In this document: in pieces, positions 44,260 to 52,470 of the stretch
How the letters are laid out: each line of letters opens with the position of its first letter
Numbering within the stretch: the first letter of the stretch is position 1
Position numbers and translations under genes: made by a program
The notes under the pieces: model-generated
What the model was told of the DNA's origin: nothing
The model's input: the letters and a program-made list of their open reading frames with translations, nothing else
The model's database searches: none
Source: JBCBDX01 sp038529265
GTDB lineage: Bacteria > Pseudomonadota > Alphaproteobacteria > Rhizobiales > Rhizobiaceae
DNA: 64,000 nt
Direction of reading: 5' to 3'
Assembly: GCA_038529265.1 (NCBI GenBank)
Contig: JBCBDX010000004.1
Location: forward strand, 1-64,000

Positions 44260-45055
44260 TCTCTCCCGGCTTGAGACCCATTGCGGCACGCAACATCGTT
44301 GAAGCTGACCTTGTCAACGCAGCATAGTCTTCCGATGTTCGAAAGGCTTCATCGCGCGGATAGGGCGCAGCCACCTCCATCTCGTCGAATACGCGGCCAG
44401 GTTTAGCCGCCATGACGATAATGCGGTTGGCGAGAAATACACTTTCGAAAACCGAGTGCGTCACGAAGACAGCCGTAAAACGCTCTTTCTCCCATAGCGA
44501 TAGAATATCATTGTTGAGTTGGAACCGCGTAATTTCATCCAGCGCGGCAAACGGCTCGTCCATCAACAGGACACGCGGCTTGGTGACCAGCGCACGTGCA
44601 ATCGAAACACGCATCTTCATGCCGCCAGACAGTTCTCGAGGCACCGCTTCTTCAAAGCCGGTTAGATTGACCTGCTCCAGAACGGACGCGACCTGCTCCC
44701 TTGCGGCGTCCCGCGTAACCCCTTTTAGGCGAAGTGGCAGCCACACATTTTCATAGACGGTAGCCCACGGCATCAAGGTCGGCTCTTGAAACACGAACCC
44801 GATATCGGTTTTGCCCATCGGGGGACCACGCCAGTCCAAAACGCCTGAGGTTGGAGCTGATAGACCGGCAACGAGCCTCAAGGCCGTAGACTTGCCGCAG
44901 CCAGACGGGCCGAGTAGTGAAACAAAGTCGCCCTGCCGGATTGTCATGTTCACATCACGAAGCGCGACAACATCGTTGCCAAACGTTTTTTCGACGTCCC
45001 GCATAATCAAATGCGGGGCGCCAATCTCGGTATCAAGTCTCGTCGCTGCGCTCAC
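44243..45055 (-). CDS. ABC transporter ATPase, SsuB/ThiZ type
   Basis: 270 residues. Walker A GPSGCGKSTALRLVAG, Q-loop VFQEPTLMPWATVYENVWLPLRLKG, signature LSGGMKMRVSIARAL, Walker B VLLMDEPFAALDEITR and H-loop FVTHSVFESVFLANRI are all present. The Q-loop and AALD segments are characteristic of the taurine/nitrate/thiamine-precursor branch. Overlaps the permease start by 17 bases. Drives import across the inner membrane for the receptor encoded 10 bases upstream. Confidence 0.95.
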   Translation of the reverse strand: MSAATRLDTEIGAPHLIMRDVEKTFGNDVVALRDVNMTIRQGDFVSLLGPSGCGKSTALRLVAGLSAPTSGVLDWRGPPMGKTDIGFVFQEPTLMPWATVYENVWLPLRLKGVTRDAAREQVASVLEQVNLTGFEEAVPRELSGGMKMRVSIARALVTKPRVLLMDEPFAALDEITRFQLNNDILSLWEKERFTAVFVTHSVFESVFLANRIIVMAAKPGRVFDEMEVAAPYPRDEAFRTSEDYAALTRSASTMLRAAMGLKPGENDVFH

Positions 45056-45065
45056 GCGCTGCTCC

Positions 45066-46067
45066 TTACTTTTTCAGATCCAGTCCGAGCCCCTGATTGA
45101 CATATTCCAGCGTGTAAGACTTGCTGATGTCAATGCCATCCGCAATCACACCGGCTTCAACCATCTTGGCATAAAACGAGTTCATGCGCTCTTCAGACAT
45201 GGCACCGATACCGAGCGTTTCAGTGTCACCACTGTCGATGATGCCATACTCTTTCAGCGTAGCAATCGCGAACTCGATCTTGTCATCCGACATATCCGGA
45301 TTATCCGCTTGAATCAGATCAACAGCAGCGGCATTGTCACCATAAAGGAAATTGTACCAGCCTTTGATGGAACCCTCGACGAAGCATTTCACAGCCTCAG
45401 GGCTCTCTTCCATATATGGTGCCATCATTTCGATGGTGGTTGAATAGGTGTCAAAGCCAAAATCAGCGATCAGGAAGAGATTTGGCTCGAAACCAGCTTC
45501 TTGAATAACCGCATATGGCTCGGAGGTAATATAGCCCTGCTGCGCTGATTTCGGATTGGCGATAAAAGGTGCCGGGTTAAAGGTGTAAGGCACGCGCTTG
45601 CCTGCATCGAAGCCAAACTCTTTGATCATCCACTGATAGTAAGACTGGAAGCCGGCATCACCGAGGATGTATTCTTCCGCGTCCAAAAGGCTTTCCCAAG
45701 TATCGAGACCTTGGTCCGGGTGTGTCATCAGCACCTGCGGCTCTTTCTGGAAAGACGCAGCAACCACCACCACCGGAATATCCTCTGCAACGGCATTAAA
45801 TGCCTCAAGCATGTTACCGCCCATATGGCCTTGAATTCGACCAGCGAGCAAAAGCGCACGGTTGTTGACCTGCGGACCGCCTTGCTGGATTTCAACGTCC
45901 AGACCACATTCTGCATAAGTACCATCAGCAACAGACTGATAAAAACCGCCATGCTCAGCTTGAGCCAGCCAATTGGTGCCGAACACAAATTTCTCTAAAT
46001 GACCACCCGCGAAGGCGCTTCCCGTCCCGACGGCCAGAACAGTTGTCGTCAAAAGGAGCTTCTTCAT
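45066..46067 (-). CDS. NMT1/THI5-type ABC transporter substrate-binding protein
   Basis: 333 residues with a signal peptide about 1-20 (MKKLLLTTTVLAVGTGSAFA). Mature part: FVFGTNWLAQAEHGGFYQSVADGTYAECGLDVEIQQGG, the NMT1/THI5 start, and then YAVIQEAGFEPNLFLIADFGFD. Members bind pyrimidines, formylaminopyrimidine, taurine and similar small heterocycles. First gene of the leftward operon with ATPase, permease and a cytosine-deaminase-like enzyme, which argues for a nitrogenous heterocycle as ligand. The divergent promoter region at 46068-46276 has two inverted repeats. Confidence 0.94.
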   Translation of the reverse strand: MKKLLLTTTVLAVGTGSAFAGGHLEKFVFGTNWLAQAEHGGFYQSVADGTYAECGLDVEIQQGGPQVNNRALLLAGRIQGHMGGNMLEAFNAVAEDIPVVVVAASFQKEPQVLMTHPDQGLDTWESLLDAEEYILGDAGFQSYYQWMIKEFGFDAGKRVPYTFNPAPFIANPKSAQQGYITSEPYAVIQEAGFEPNLFLIADFGFDTYSTTIEMMAPYMEESPEAVKCFVEGSIKGWYNFLYGDNAAAVDLIQADNPDMSDDKIEFAIATLKEYGIIDSGDTETLGIGAMSEERMNSFYAKMVEAGVIADGIDISKSYTLEYVNQGLGLDLKK

Positions 46068-46125
46068 TGCCTTACCTCATTTATAACTCAGGCCAGTTTA
46101 CGCCTGTTTTTCACCAACACTCCGC

Positions 46126-46140
46126 CATGCAAAACGCATG
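46126..46140. promoter_or_regulatory. Inverted repeat in the divergent transporter-ridA region
   Basis: CATGC-AAAAC-GCATG is a perfect 5-base inverted repeat with a 5-base centre, 59 bases upstream of the transporter receptor gene. Of operator size; could be the target of a regulator not encoded nearby. Evidence is the symmetry and position alone. Confidence 0.35.
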
Positions 46141-46207
46141 CCAGCATAATAATTGCGCAGCAGTCTGCTTCTTCAAGGCAAGCCTTTGGTCTATCGCATA
46201 CCTAAGC

Positions 46208-46222
46208 GCACAAAATTTGTGC
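46208..46222. promoter_or_regulatory. Perfect 15-base palindrome upstream of ridA
   Basis: GCACAAAATTTGTGC: seven-base arms around one central base, 55 bases before the ridA start in the divergent promoter region shared by the ABC importer and ridA-creatininase genes. A candidate operator for a dimeric regulator of the nitrogen-compound locus; no regulator gene is adjacent. Confidence 0.5.
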
Positions 46223-46276
46223 ACTCTTGTCAAACATGGCCGCGTTTGCTTGTTCTCTTGGAAACAGGATTGACCG

Positions 46277-46669
46277 ATGCTGACCTACATAACGCCTGAA
46301 GCGATTTGCCCGCCTTTTGCTAAGTATTCGCACGCAGTGGAGGTTCCAGAAGGGATGAGGCTTGTCGCCTGCTCCGGCCAGCTCGGTATTTCCGCAGAAA
46401 GGAACATCCCCAGCGACACCGAAATGCAAGCGCGCCTGTGCTTTGACAACATCCGCGCGATCCTTGGAGACGCGGGCATGGACTTGAGCAACATCGTGCG
46501 CATCAATGCCTATGTGACAGGCCGTGAGCACCTAAAACCCTATATGAAAGTGCGGGACGAACTGTTTAGTGACCCGGCACCCGCCTCCACGCTGATGATT
46601 GTATCAGGTTTTGCGCGCGAAGATTTTACGGTCGAGATAGAAGTGCTAGCGGCGGGGCTGCCGCGATGA
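46277..46669 (+). CDS. RidA-family enamine/imine deaminase
   Basis: 130 residues of the RidA/YjgF/UK114 fold. Seen: PFAKYSHAVEVPEGMRLVACSGQLGI and the C-terminal IVRINAYVTGREHLKPYMKVRDELFSDPAPASTLMIVSGFAREDFTVEIEVLA, with the PxSTLxxV segment and final Glu typical of the family. RidA hydrolyses reactive imines, and relatives act in pyrimidine (RutC) and other nitrogen-heterocycle catabolism. Its stop overlaps the creatininase-family start as ATGA. Role here: clearing an imine or amine intermediate from the same pathway, by inference. Confidence 0.93.
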   Translation: MLTYITPEAICPPFAKYSHAVEVPEGMRLVACSGQLGISAERNIPSDTEMQARLCFDNIRAILGDAGMDLSNIVRINAYVTGREHLKPYMKVRDELFSDPAPASTLMIVSGFAREDFTVEIEVLAAGLPR

Positions 46670-47463
46670 GCCGCCGCGTCTGGTGGGGCGATTTTACCGC
46701 CCGCGAATTTGAGGGCCTCGATCCACATGAAACCATCGCCGTGCTGCCCATTGCGGCGACCGAACAGCATGGTCCGCATCTTCCCGTATCGACCGATCAT
46801 GCCATCATGAAAGGCATGTTTGAAACGGTTTTTCCGCTTTTGCCCGATGAGCTCGATGTCCGCTTCCTACCAATCCAGTGTATCGGCAAGTCCAACGAAC
46901 ATGTCCGGGTGCCCGGAACACTCACGATGGATGCGACAACCATCATCGATGCGTGGAACCAAATTGGAGACAGCATTGCGCGAACTGGTATCCGCAAGCT
47001 GGTCATCGCCAATTCTCACGGCGGAAACGAAGAAATTATGGGCATTGTCGCCCGCGACCTGCGGGTGCGACACGATATGCTGGCGGTAAAAACCAGTTGG
47101 AACCGGTTCGGTTTTCCAGATGGTATGTTCACAGCAGACAATCGCGCCCATGGCATCCATGGCGACGACTATGAGACTTCCTTAATGCTGCATTTCGCAC
47201 CCGCGACAGTGAAGATGGAACATGCGCTAGACTTCGCGTCTTCAACATCCAGGGCGCGCCAAACGTTTAAACACCTCGCCCCGCAAAGCCCGCACGCCTA
47301 TGCTTGGATCGCCGGTGACATCAATCCGGACGGCGTTGCTGGCGAGGCACATTTGGCGACCGCGGGAAAAGGAGCAGCGGCAGCTGCCCACCAAGCAAAG
47401 GGCTTTGTTGAGCTACTCGCTGATGTCCGCGCCATGAAGCTGGAAGACTGGCTGGCCGGTTGA
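46666..47463 (+). CDS. Creatininase-family amidohydrolase
   Basis: 265 residues of the creatininase/MftE/ArfB family, which opens lactam-type rings or cleaves amides with a binuclear Zn/Mn centre. Metal ligands are seen as Glu and His in AATEQHGPHLPVSTD, Asp, His in IANSHGGNEE and the downstream Glu in DDYETSLMLHF. The substrate could be creatinine, a formamide or another cyclic amide. Overlaps ridA by 4 bases. Placed between a heterocycle importer and a urease operon, it could release a urea-yielding product; that link is inference. Confidence 0.92.
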   Translation: MSRRVWWGDFTAREFEGLDPHETIAVLPIAATEQHGPHLPVSTDHAIMKGMFETVFPLLPDELDVRFLPIQCIGKSNEHVRVPGTLTMDATTIIDAWNQIGDSIARTGIRKLVIANSHGGNEEIMGIVARDLRVRHDMLAVKTSWNRFGFPDGMFTADNRAHGIHGDDYETSLMLHFAPATVKMEHALDFASSTSRARQTFKHLAPQSPHAYAWIAGDINPDGVAGEAHLATAGKGAAAAAHQAKGFVELLADVRAMKLEDWLAG

Positions 47464-47811
47464 TCAACCGTCCAAAGGTGTTTGATGATGACTCATCAAT
47501 TTCCATCCATCAGCTGTCTTAACCCACGTCGTCGTGCAGTGCGACACACGATCACCATTGGCTGACAAGCCACGGCCCTTGTAAGCCACTGAAACAGTGT
47601 CACCTTGCTGGGCGACATGCTTGTCCGTCATTTCGACGTCGGAGCACGGCCCCTGTTCGCCCATCGAAGAAACAAAGGCGTTGCCGGCGAATATGCCCAT
47701 CGGCGGCGGAAACGCATACACCGCTTCCGCGTGCAAGATGCGCTCATAGTAGGAGCGGCCTTCCACCCAGCATTTGCGTTCCAATTCCCAGATTTCATTT
47801 AAATCGACCAT
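47464..47811 (-). CDS. SnoaL/NTF2-like small protein
   Basis: 115 residues from ATG at 47811 (MVDLNEIWELERKCWVEG), which has GAGG nine bases upstream; TTG at 47826 is an alternative. NTF2-like cone: one long N-terminal helix followed by HAEAVYAFPPPMGIFAGNAFV and the sheet ending in VKTADGWKLMSHHQTPL. Such proteins bind or isomerise small molecules or act as partner subunits; no reaction can be assigned. Convergent with the creatininase-family gene, with adjacent stop codons, and divergent from the urease operon. Confidence 0.85.
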   Translation of the reverse strand: MVDLNEIWELERKCWVEGRSYYERILHAEAVYAFPPPMGIFAGNAFVSSMGEQGPCSDVEMTDKHVAQQGDTVSVAYKGRGLSANGDRVSHCTTTWVKTADGWKLMSHHQTPLDG

Positions 47812-47921
47812 ACCGAACGTCCTCAATTAAGATGAAAAATCGGGCGTATACTGCCCAAACTTATGACTTCAAACTGAACAGACTGTGCCCTAAAGTCCGG
47901 TAAAAGACCACGGGGGACCCG

Positions 47922-48224
47922 ATGCAATTATCACCGCGCGAGAAAGATAAACTCCTCGTCGCCATGGCCGCCATCGTGGCGCGCAAGCGCTTGGAACGTG
48001 GCGTCAAACTCAATCATCCCGAAGCCATAGCCTTGATCACGGACTTTGTTGTCGAAGGCGCTCGCGATGGTCGTTCCGTCGCCGACCTGATGCAGGCCGG
48101 CGCCCACGTCATCACCCGTGACCAGTGCATGGAGGGTGTGCCGGAAATGATCCATGACATTCAGGTGGAAGCGACCTTCCCGGACGGGACAAAACTTGTC
48201 ACTGTGCATGAACCGATCAGATAG
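47922..48224 (+). CDS. ureA: Urease gamma subunit
   Basis: 100 residues, full length for the gamma subunit: LSPREKDKLLVAMAAIVARKRLERGVKLNHPEAIALITDFVVEGARDG and CMEGVPEMIHDIQVEATFPDGTKLVTVHEPI, a standard UreA. First gene of the urease operon; GGGGGA before the ATG. The expected ureD is not seen upstream, where creatininase and the NTF2-like gene lie instead. UreA forms the trimer-of-heterotrimers with UreB and UreC that hydrolyses urea to ammonia and carbamate. Confidence 0.98.
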   Translation: MQLSPREKDKLLVAMAAIVARKRLERGVKLNHPEAIALITDFVVEGARDGRSVADLMQAGAHVITRDQCMEGVPEMIHDIQVEATFPDGTKLVTVHEPIR

Positions 48225-48234
48225 GAGCCGCTAA

Positions 48235-48540
48235 ATGATCCCCGGAGAAGTTATCACCGCCGACGGCGACATCACGCTCAATGCCAGTTCTGAAACAATC
48301 ACCATCAAAGTCGCCAACACGGGCGACCGACCGGTTCAAGTCGGTTCGCATTACCATTTCTATGAAACCAACGCGGCGCTCGATTTTGACCGCGAGCCAA
48401 CCAAAGGCATGCGCCTTGATATAGCTGCCGGAACGGCGGTGCGCTTTGAGCCCGGGCAAGAACGCGACGTGACGCTGGTGCCCATCTCTGGCAAACGCGA
48501 AATTTATGGCTTCAACCAGAAGGTAATGGGCCAACTATGA
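48235..48540 (+). CDS. ureB: Urease beta subunit
   Basis: 101 residues: MIPGEVITADGDITLNA, NTGDRPVQVGSHYHFYETNAALDFDREPTKGMRLDIAAGTAVRFEPGQ and the final GKREIYGFNQKVMGQL. Full length and typical. Structural subunit, with the VGSHYHF segment facing the catalytic subunit's flap. Its stop overlaps the next gene (DUF1311-type) as ATGA, unlike the usual ureB-ureC adjacency. Confidence 0.98.
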   Translation: MIPGEVITADGDITLNASSETITIKVANTGDRPVQVGSHYHFYETNAALDFDREPTKGMRLDIAAGTAVRFEPGQERDVTLVPISGKREIYGFNQKVMGQL

Positions 48541-48944
48541 GATTGCTGCTGGCCGCGCTCCTGACAGCCGTTCCCGTTACTGTCCTTGCGCAGGATTGGG
48601 ACTGCAGCGGCGCCGACAATTTGCCTCAACAGGGCATGAATTATTGCGCCTATGAGGACTGGCAGCAAGCCGATGGCCAGCTCAATGCTCTTTGGCCGCA
48701 GGTCAAACGATGGGCCAAAGTGACCGACGAAAACACCCGCGAATGGCAGCCACAATATGCGATTGCGGAAGAAAGCCTCTTGAAGGCACAGCGCGCCTGG
48801 ATCGACTATCGCGACGGTCATTGCGAGAGCGAGGGCATGAAATATGCGGGCGGCTCCATTCAGCCCCTCATCGTCAATTCTTGCAAAGCGGACCTGACCC
48901 GCAGGCGCAATGAAGAACTATTAGACCTCCTCGCAGAAGGATAA
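48537..48944 (+). CDS. LprI/DUF1311-type secreted protein inserted in the urease operon
   Basis: 135 residues with a signal peptide about 1-18 (MRLLLAALLTAVPVTVLA). The mature part has four or more Cys (CSGADN, MNYCAYEDWQQADGQLNALW, GHCESEGM, NSCKADLTRRRNEEL), the spacing and helical style of DUF1311/lysozyme-inhibitor LprI-like proteins. Periplasmic. It sits between ureB and ureC, overlapping ureB by 4 bases, and 5 bases before ureC, so it is expressed with the urease. A direct urease function is not known to me. Confidence 0.88.
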   Translation: MRLLLAALLTAVPVTVLAQDWDCSGADNLPQQGMNYCAYEDWQQADGQLNALWPQVKRWAKVTDENTREWQPQYAIAEESLLKAQRAWIDYRDGHCESEGMKYAGGSIQPLIVNSCKADLTRRRNEELLDLLAEG

Positions 48945-48949
48945 ACACC

Positions 48950-50704
48950 ATGCCAGCCACCATTTCCCGCGCCGCCTATGCCGATATGTTCGGCCCCACT
49001 ACAGGCGATAAGGTGCGTCTCGCCGATACCGAACTCTTCATCGAGGTGGAAAAAGATATGGCCGCCGATCTCGCGGGCGGGGGCAACGGTTCCGGCAACA
49101 ATGCAGCGTTGTATGGCGAAGAGGTCAAATTTGGCGGCGGTAAGGTCATCCGCGATGGCATGGGCCAATCACAGGTCACACGGGCCGAGGGCGCGGTGGA
49201 TACTGTCATCACCAACGCGCTGATCGTTGATCACACCGGTATCTACAAGGCCGATGTGGGTCTTAAAAACGGCCGCATTGAAGCCATCGGCAAGGCGGGC
49301 AATCCGGACACGCAGCCCGGCGTGAACATCATTGTCGGGCCTGGCACCGAGGCCATAGCGGGTGAAGGCAAAATCCTCACCGCAGGCGGCTTCGACAGCC
49401 ACATCCACTATATCTGCCCGCAGCAGATTGAAGACGCGCTGATGAGCGGCCTAACCACCATGCTCGGTGGCGGCACGGGCCCGGCACACGGCACATTGGC
49501 CACAACCTGTACGCCCGGCCCTTGGCACATTGGCCGCATGATCCAGTCAGCAGACGCCTTCCCGATGAACCTTGCTTTTGCGGGTAAGGGCAATGCCTCC
49601 CTGCCCGCAGCACTGCATGAGCAAGTACTCGGCGGGGCTTGTGCCCTGAAGCTGCACGAGGATTGGGGCACGACACCCGGCGCCATCGATTGCTGCCTAT
49701 CCGTGGCGGACGAGATGGACGTGCAGGTGATGATCCACACCGATACGCTCAACGAAAGCGGCTTTGTGGAGCGCACGGTCGAAGCCATGAACGGCCGCAC
49801 GATCCACGCCTTCCACACCGAGGGCGCAGGCGGCGGCCACGCGCCGGACATCATCAAGATTTGCGGTCAGGAAAACGTCCTGCCCTCCTCCACCAACCCC
49901 ACGCGGCCCTACACGGTCAACACGCTGGAAGAGCATCTTGACATGCTCATGGTCTGCCACCACCTCGACAGCAATATCCCGGAAGATGTCGCCTTTGCCG
50001 AAAGCCGTATCCGGAAGGAAACCATCGCGGCGGAAGACATCCTCCACGATATGGGTGCGTTCTCGATCATCGCCTCGGACTCACAAGCCATGGGCCGCGT
50101 CGGCGAAGTGATCATCCGAACCTGGCAGACGGCCGACAAGATGAAACGCCAGCGCGGCGCGCTCCCACAAGAGACCGGCGACAATGACAATATGCGCGTC
50201 AAACGCTACATCGCCAAATACACGATCAACCCGGCTATCGCGCACGGCATCAGCCATGAAATCGGCTCCATTGAAGTGGGCAAACGCGCCGATTTGTGCC
50301 TTTGGGATACGGCCTTTTTTGGTGTCAAACCGGCCATGGTGCTGATCGGCGGCTCCATCGCCGCCGCGCCGATGGGCGACCCGAACGCCTCGATCCCGAC
50401 CCCGCAGCCGGTGCACTATCGCTACATGTTCGGCGCTTACGGCAAAGCCGTCACCAACAGCGCGGTGACTTTCGTTTCAAAGGCCGCCATCGAAGGTGGT
50501 CTGGCACACAAGCTGGAAGTCGAAAAACAGCTGCTCGCCGTCGATAACACCCGAAAAATCGGCAAGAAAGACCTCATCCACAATGACGCTACACCGCATG
50601 TGGAAGTTGATCCCGAAACCTATGAGGTGCGCGCCGACGGGGAACTATTGACCTGTGAGCCGGCAACGGTGGTACCGATGGCGCAACGGTATTTTTTGTT
50701 TTGA
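48950..50704 (+). CDS. ureC: Urease alpha (catalytic) subunit with an N-terminal Gly/Asn-rich insertion
   Basis: 584 residues, about 15 more than the usual ~569. Nickel-centre residues kept: His151 and His153 (GGFDSHIHYICP), the carbamylated Lys234 (ALKLHEDWGTTP), HTDTLNESGFVE, HTEGAGGGHAPDI and the flap segment MVCHHLDSNIPEDVAFAESRIR. The extra residues lie at about 36-54, where other UreC proteins run from EVEKD directly into TTYGEEVKFGGG; here the stretch MAADLAGGGNGSGNNAALY intervenes. Reading frame is intact and the rest is canonical, so the enzyme is probably active. GC content appears higher than in the neighbours. Confidence 0.98.
   Translation: MPATISRAAYADMFGPTTGDKVRLADTELFIEVEKDMAADLAGGGNGSGNNAALYGEEVKFGGGKVIRDGMGQSQVTRAEGAVDTVITNALIVDHTGIYKADVGLKNGRIEAIGKAGNPDTQPGVNIIVGPGTEAIAGEGKILTAGGFDSHIHYICPQQIEDALMSGLTTMLGGGTGPAHGTLATTCTPGPWHIGRMIQSADAFPMNLAFAGKGNASLPAALHEQVLGGACALKLHEDWGTTPGAIDCCLSVADEMDVQVMIHTDTLNESGFVERTVEAMNGRTIHAFHTEGAGGGHAPDIIKICGQENVLPSSTNPTRPYTVNTLEEHLDMLMVCHHLDSNIPEDVAFAESRIRKETIAAEDILHDMGAFSIIASDSQAMGRVGEVIIRTWQTADKMKRQRGALPQETGDNDNMRVKRYIAKYTINPAIAHGISHEIGSIEVGKRADLCLWDTAFFGVKPAMVLIGGSIAAAPMGDPNASIPTPQPVHYRYMFGAYGKAVTNSAVTFVSKAAIEGGLAHKLEVEKQLLAVDNTRKIGKKDLIHNDATPHVEVDPETYEVRADGELLTCEPATVVPMAQRYFLF
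49055..49114 (+). other. Codons of the Gly/Asn-rich insertion in UreC
   Basis: Codons 36-55 of ureC encode DMAADLAGGGNGSGNNAALY. Comparison with the known pattern VE-D-x-TTYGEEVKFGGG shows about 15 added residues in a loop near the UreC N-terminus. Low-complexity Gly/Asn content suggests a surface loop; an accessory-protein contact or a tolerated linker are both possible. Confidence 0.75.
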
Positions 50705-50718
50705 GGTAGAATTAGTTC

Positions 50719-51426
50719 ATGCAACTTGGACGTTGGCTAGCTGCGATTTTAATCGTGCAATTGGCAGCGCCAACGCATGCATCCGACCCCACCACCCCTT
50801 CACAACCACCGCAGGCGCGACCTGAGCGCGCTGCAGAGCCGTCCGCTCCAACCTTCAACCAAGCCGCCTACACACAGTGCATCGCCGAACTGAAATCCTT
50901 TGGCGTGACGTTCACTGAAGTCGATGCTGTCATCTCTGAAGATCCCGGTTGCGGGGTGGCAAAGCCCATCGGTGTCGATGAAATTGTACCGGGCGTTTCA
51001 GTCACGCCTGATACACAGATGCGCTGTGCGACGGCTTTGGCGTTGGCCAAATGGGTCAATCAGACGGTGCTTCCGGCTACCGAGAGCCTCTCAACCAACG
51101 ATACCCCCGTGAGCCTGATCTCACTTCAGCACGCTTCAACCTATGTTTGCCGACGCCGGAACAACCAGCCCGACGGCAAGCTGTCAGAACACGCAAAGGG
51201 CAATGCCATCGACATCCGCGCATTTACGTTTGAAGGGCGCGACCCGATCAGCATCGAACCGCGCGAGCGGACAGGCAAAATTGAGGAAGCGTTCCAAAAG
51301 ACGGTGCGCGCGGGCGCTTGCCTGCAATTTACCACCGTCTTGGGTCCCGGGTCCGACGGCTTCCATCAAGACCATATCCACCTTGACATCGCGGAGCGAA
51401 GAGGTGGTTATCGGCTATGCCAATGA
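50719..51426 (+). CDS. Extensin-like family secreted protein in the urease operon
   Basis: 235 residues with a signal peptide about 1-22 and a Pro-rich linker (DPTTPSQPPQARPERAAEPSAPT). The C-terminal extensin-like domain holds paired Cys (CIAELKSFG, DPGCGVAKPIGVDEI, RCATALALAKWVNQTVLP, CRRRNNQ) and the possible metal-peptidase motifs SEHAKGNAIDIRAF and HQDHIHLDIAERR, resembling a LAS-type Zn peptidase. Periplasmic cell-wall role is likely by family. Lies between ureC and ureE; overlaps ureE by 10 bases, so it is an integral part of the transcript. Confidence 0.88.
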   Translation: MQLGRWLAAILIVQLAAPTHASDPTTPSQPPQARPERAAEPSAPTFNQAAYTQCIAELKSFGVTFTEVDAVISEDPGCGVAKPIGVDEIVPGVSVTPDTQMRCATALALAKWVNQTVLPATESLSTNDTPVSLISLQHASTYVCRRRNNQPDGKLSEHAKGNAIDIRAFTFEGRDPISIEPRERTGKIEEAFQKTVRAGACLQFTTVLGPGSDGFHQDHIHLDIAERRGGYRLCQ

Positions 51427-51875
51427 CCCTCCCCACCTGCACCACGATCACCACCCATACCCGCAACCCCATCGACACGATTACGCTGGATGAAACCGCG
51501 CGGCATCGCCGCAGATTTAAACTCACTTCGGACAATGGCATTGATTTCTTGCTCGACCTTCCTAAGGCACGCCTCCTGCGACATGGCGAGGGACTGGTAT
51601 TGTCGGACGGGCGCGTCATCGAAGTACGTGCTAAGCCTGAAGCGTTAATGGAAGTGCGCGGACGCGATGAACGCCACCTGCTCACGCTAAGCTGGCAAAT
51701 CGGCAACCGGCATTTGGCCGCACAGATCGACACTGATTGCATATTGATTCGCAAAGACCATGTGATCAAAGAAATGCTGGTTGGGCTCGGCGCAACGGTG
51801 GTCGATATGCAGGCGCCTTTCGACCCGGAGGGTGGCGCTTACGGCGATATGCACCATAATCACCACCATGACTAA
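51417..51875 (+). CDS. ureE: UreE, urease nickel chaperone
   Basis: 152 residues. N-terminal domain (about 15-75: TITLDETARHRRRFKLTSDNGIDFLLDLPKARLLRHGEGLVLSDGRVIEV) and C-terminal nickel-binding domain with the family segment NRHLAAQIDTDCILIRKDHVIKEMLVGLGATVVDMQAPFDPEGGAYG and a short His tail (MHHNHHHD). UreE brings Ni to the UreD/F/G activation complex. The start lies inside the previous gene (ATG 51417 or, two codons on, 51423), and the end overlaps the next by 8 bases. Confidence 0.95.
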   Translation: MPMTLPTCTTITTHTRNPIDTITLDETARHRRRFKLTSDNGIDFLLDLPKARLLRHGEGLVLSDGRVIEVRAKPEALMEVRGRDERHLLTLSWQIGNRHLAAQIDTDCILIRKDHVIKEMLVGLGATVVDMQAPFDPEGGAYGDMHHNHHHD

Positions 51876-52470
51876 ACCGAAACGACCGCCTATCGCCACA
51901 ATCCAGACCGGCGAGGACCTAAAGAACTGGTATTGGCTCAAAGATGAAATTACCGACTATGCGCGCAAGATCGGAGTTTCGCCTGCAGGCCAAAAGTTTG
52001 ATATCATAGATCGCGTGGCACACTTTCTCGACACGGGTATCAAGCGAAAGCCGAGCGAGGAAAAGCCAAAGCCGATCAAAACAGCAACCGAATGGCATAA
52101 GATGCCGCTTAGCCGTGAGACGGTGATCGATGCCGGTTATCGCAACAATCAGAACGTCCGACGTTTCTTTAAAGCCGAGATTGGCAACCGCTTTTCATTC
52201 AACATTGAATTCATGAACTGGATGAAGGCAAACACTGGCAAAACGCTTGGTCATGCTGTTGACGAATGGCTGGCAATTGAAGCCAAGCGAAAGGCTGGCG
52301 TGCGGGCCGAAATTCCACACCACAATCAGTTCAACGCTTATGTTCAGGCGTTCTTTGATGACAATCCTGGTCGTTCAATGGACGATGCACGACACTTCTG
52401 GCAGTTAAAGCGCTCTTTGCCGGGTCATAATCGCTATGAGCGTGCCGATCTGGAACTAAAGGATGACTGA
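51868..52470 (+). CDS. SAP-like/DUF6434-type protein in the urease operon
   Basis: 200 residues from the ATG at 51868 (MTKPKRPP). Two modules seen: an N-terminal SAP-like helical segment WYWLKDEITDYARKIGVSPAGQKFDIIDRVAHFLDTG (about 22-58), and a second domain ATEWHKMPLSRETVIDAGYRNNQNVRRFFKAEIGNRFSFNIEFMNWMKANTGKTLGHAVDEW (about 73-132), which I recognise as the DUF6434 type. Soluble and basic; SAP modules often bind nucleic acid. It overlaps ureE by 8 bases and ureF by 8 bases. Why it sits in a urease operon is not known. Confidence 0.85.
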   Translation: MTKPKRPPIATIQTGEDLKNWYWLKDEITDYARKIGVSPAGQKFDIIDRVAHFLDTGIKRKPSEEKPKPIKTATEWHKMPLSRETVIDAGYRNNQNVRRFFKAEIGNRFSFNIEFMNWMKANTGKTLGHAVDEWLAIEAKRKAGVRAEIPHHNQFNAYVQAFFDDNPGRSMDDARHFWQLKRSLPGHNRYERADLELKDD

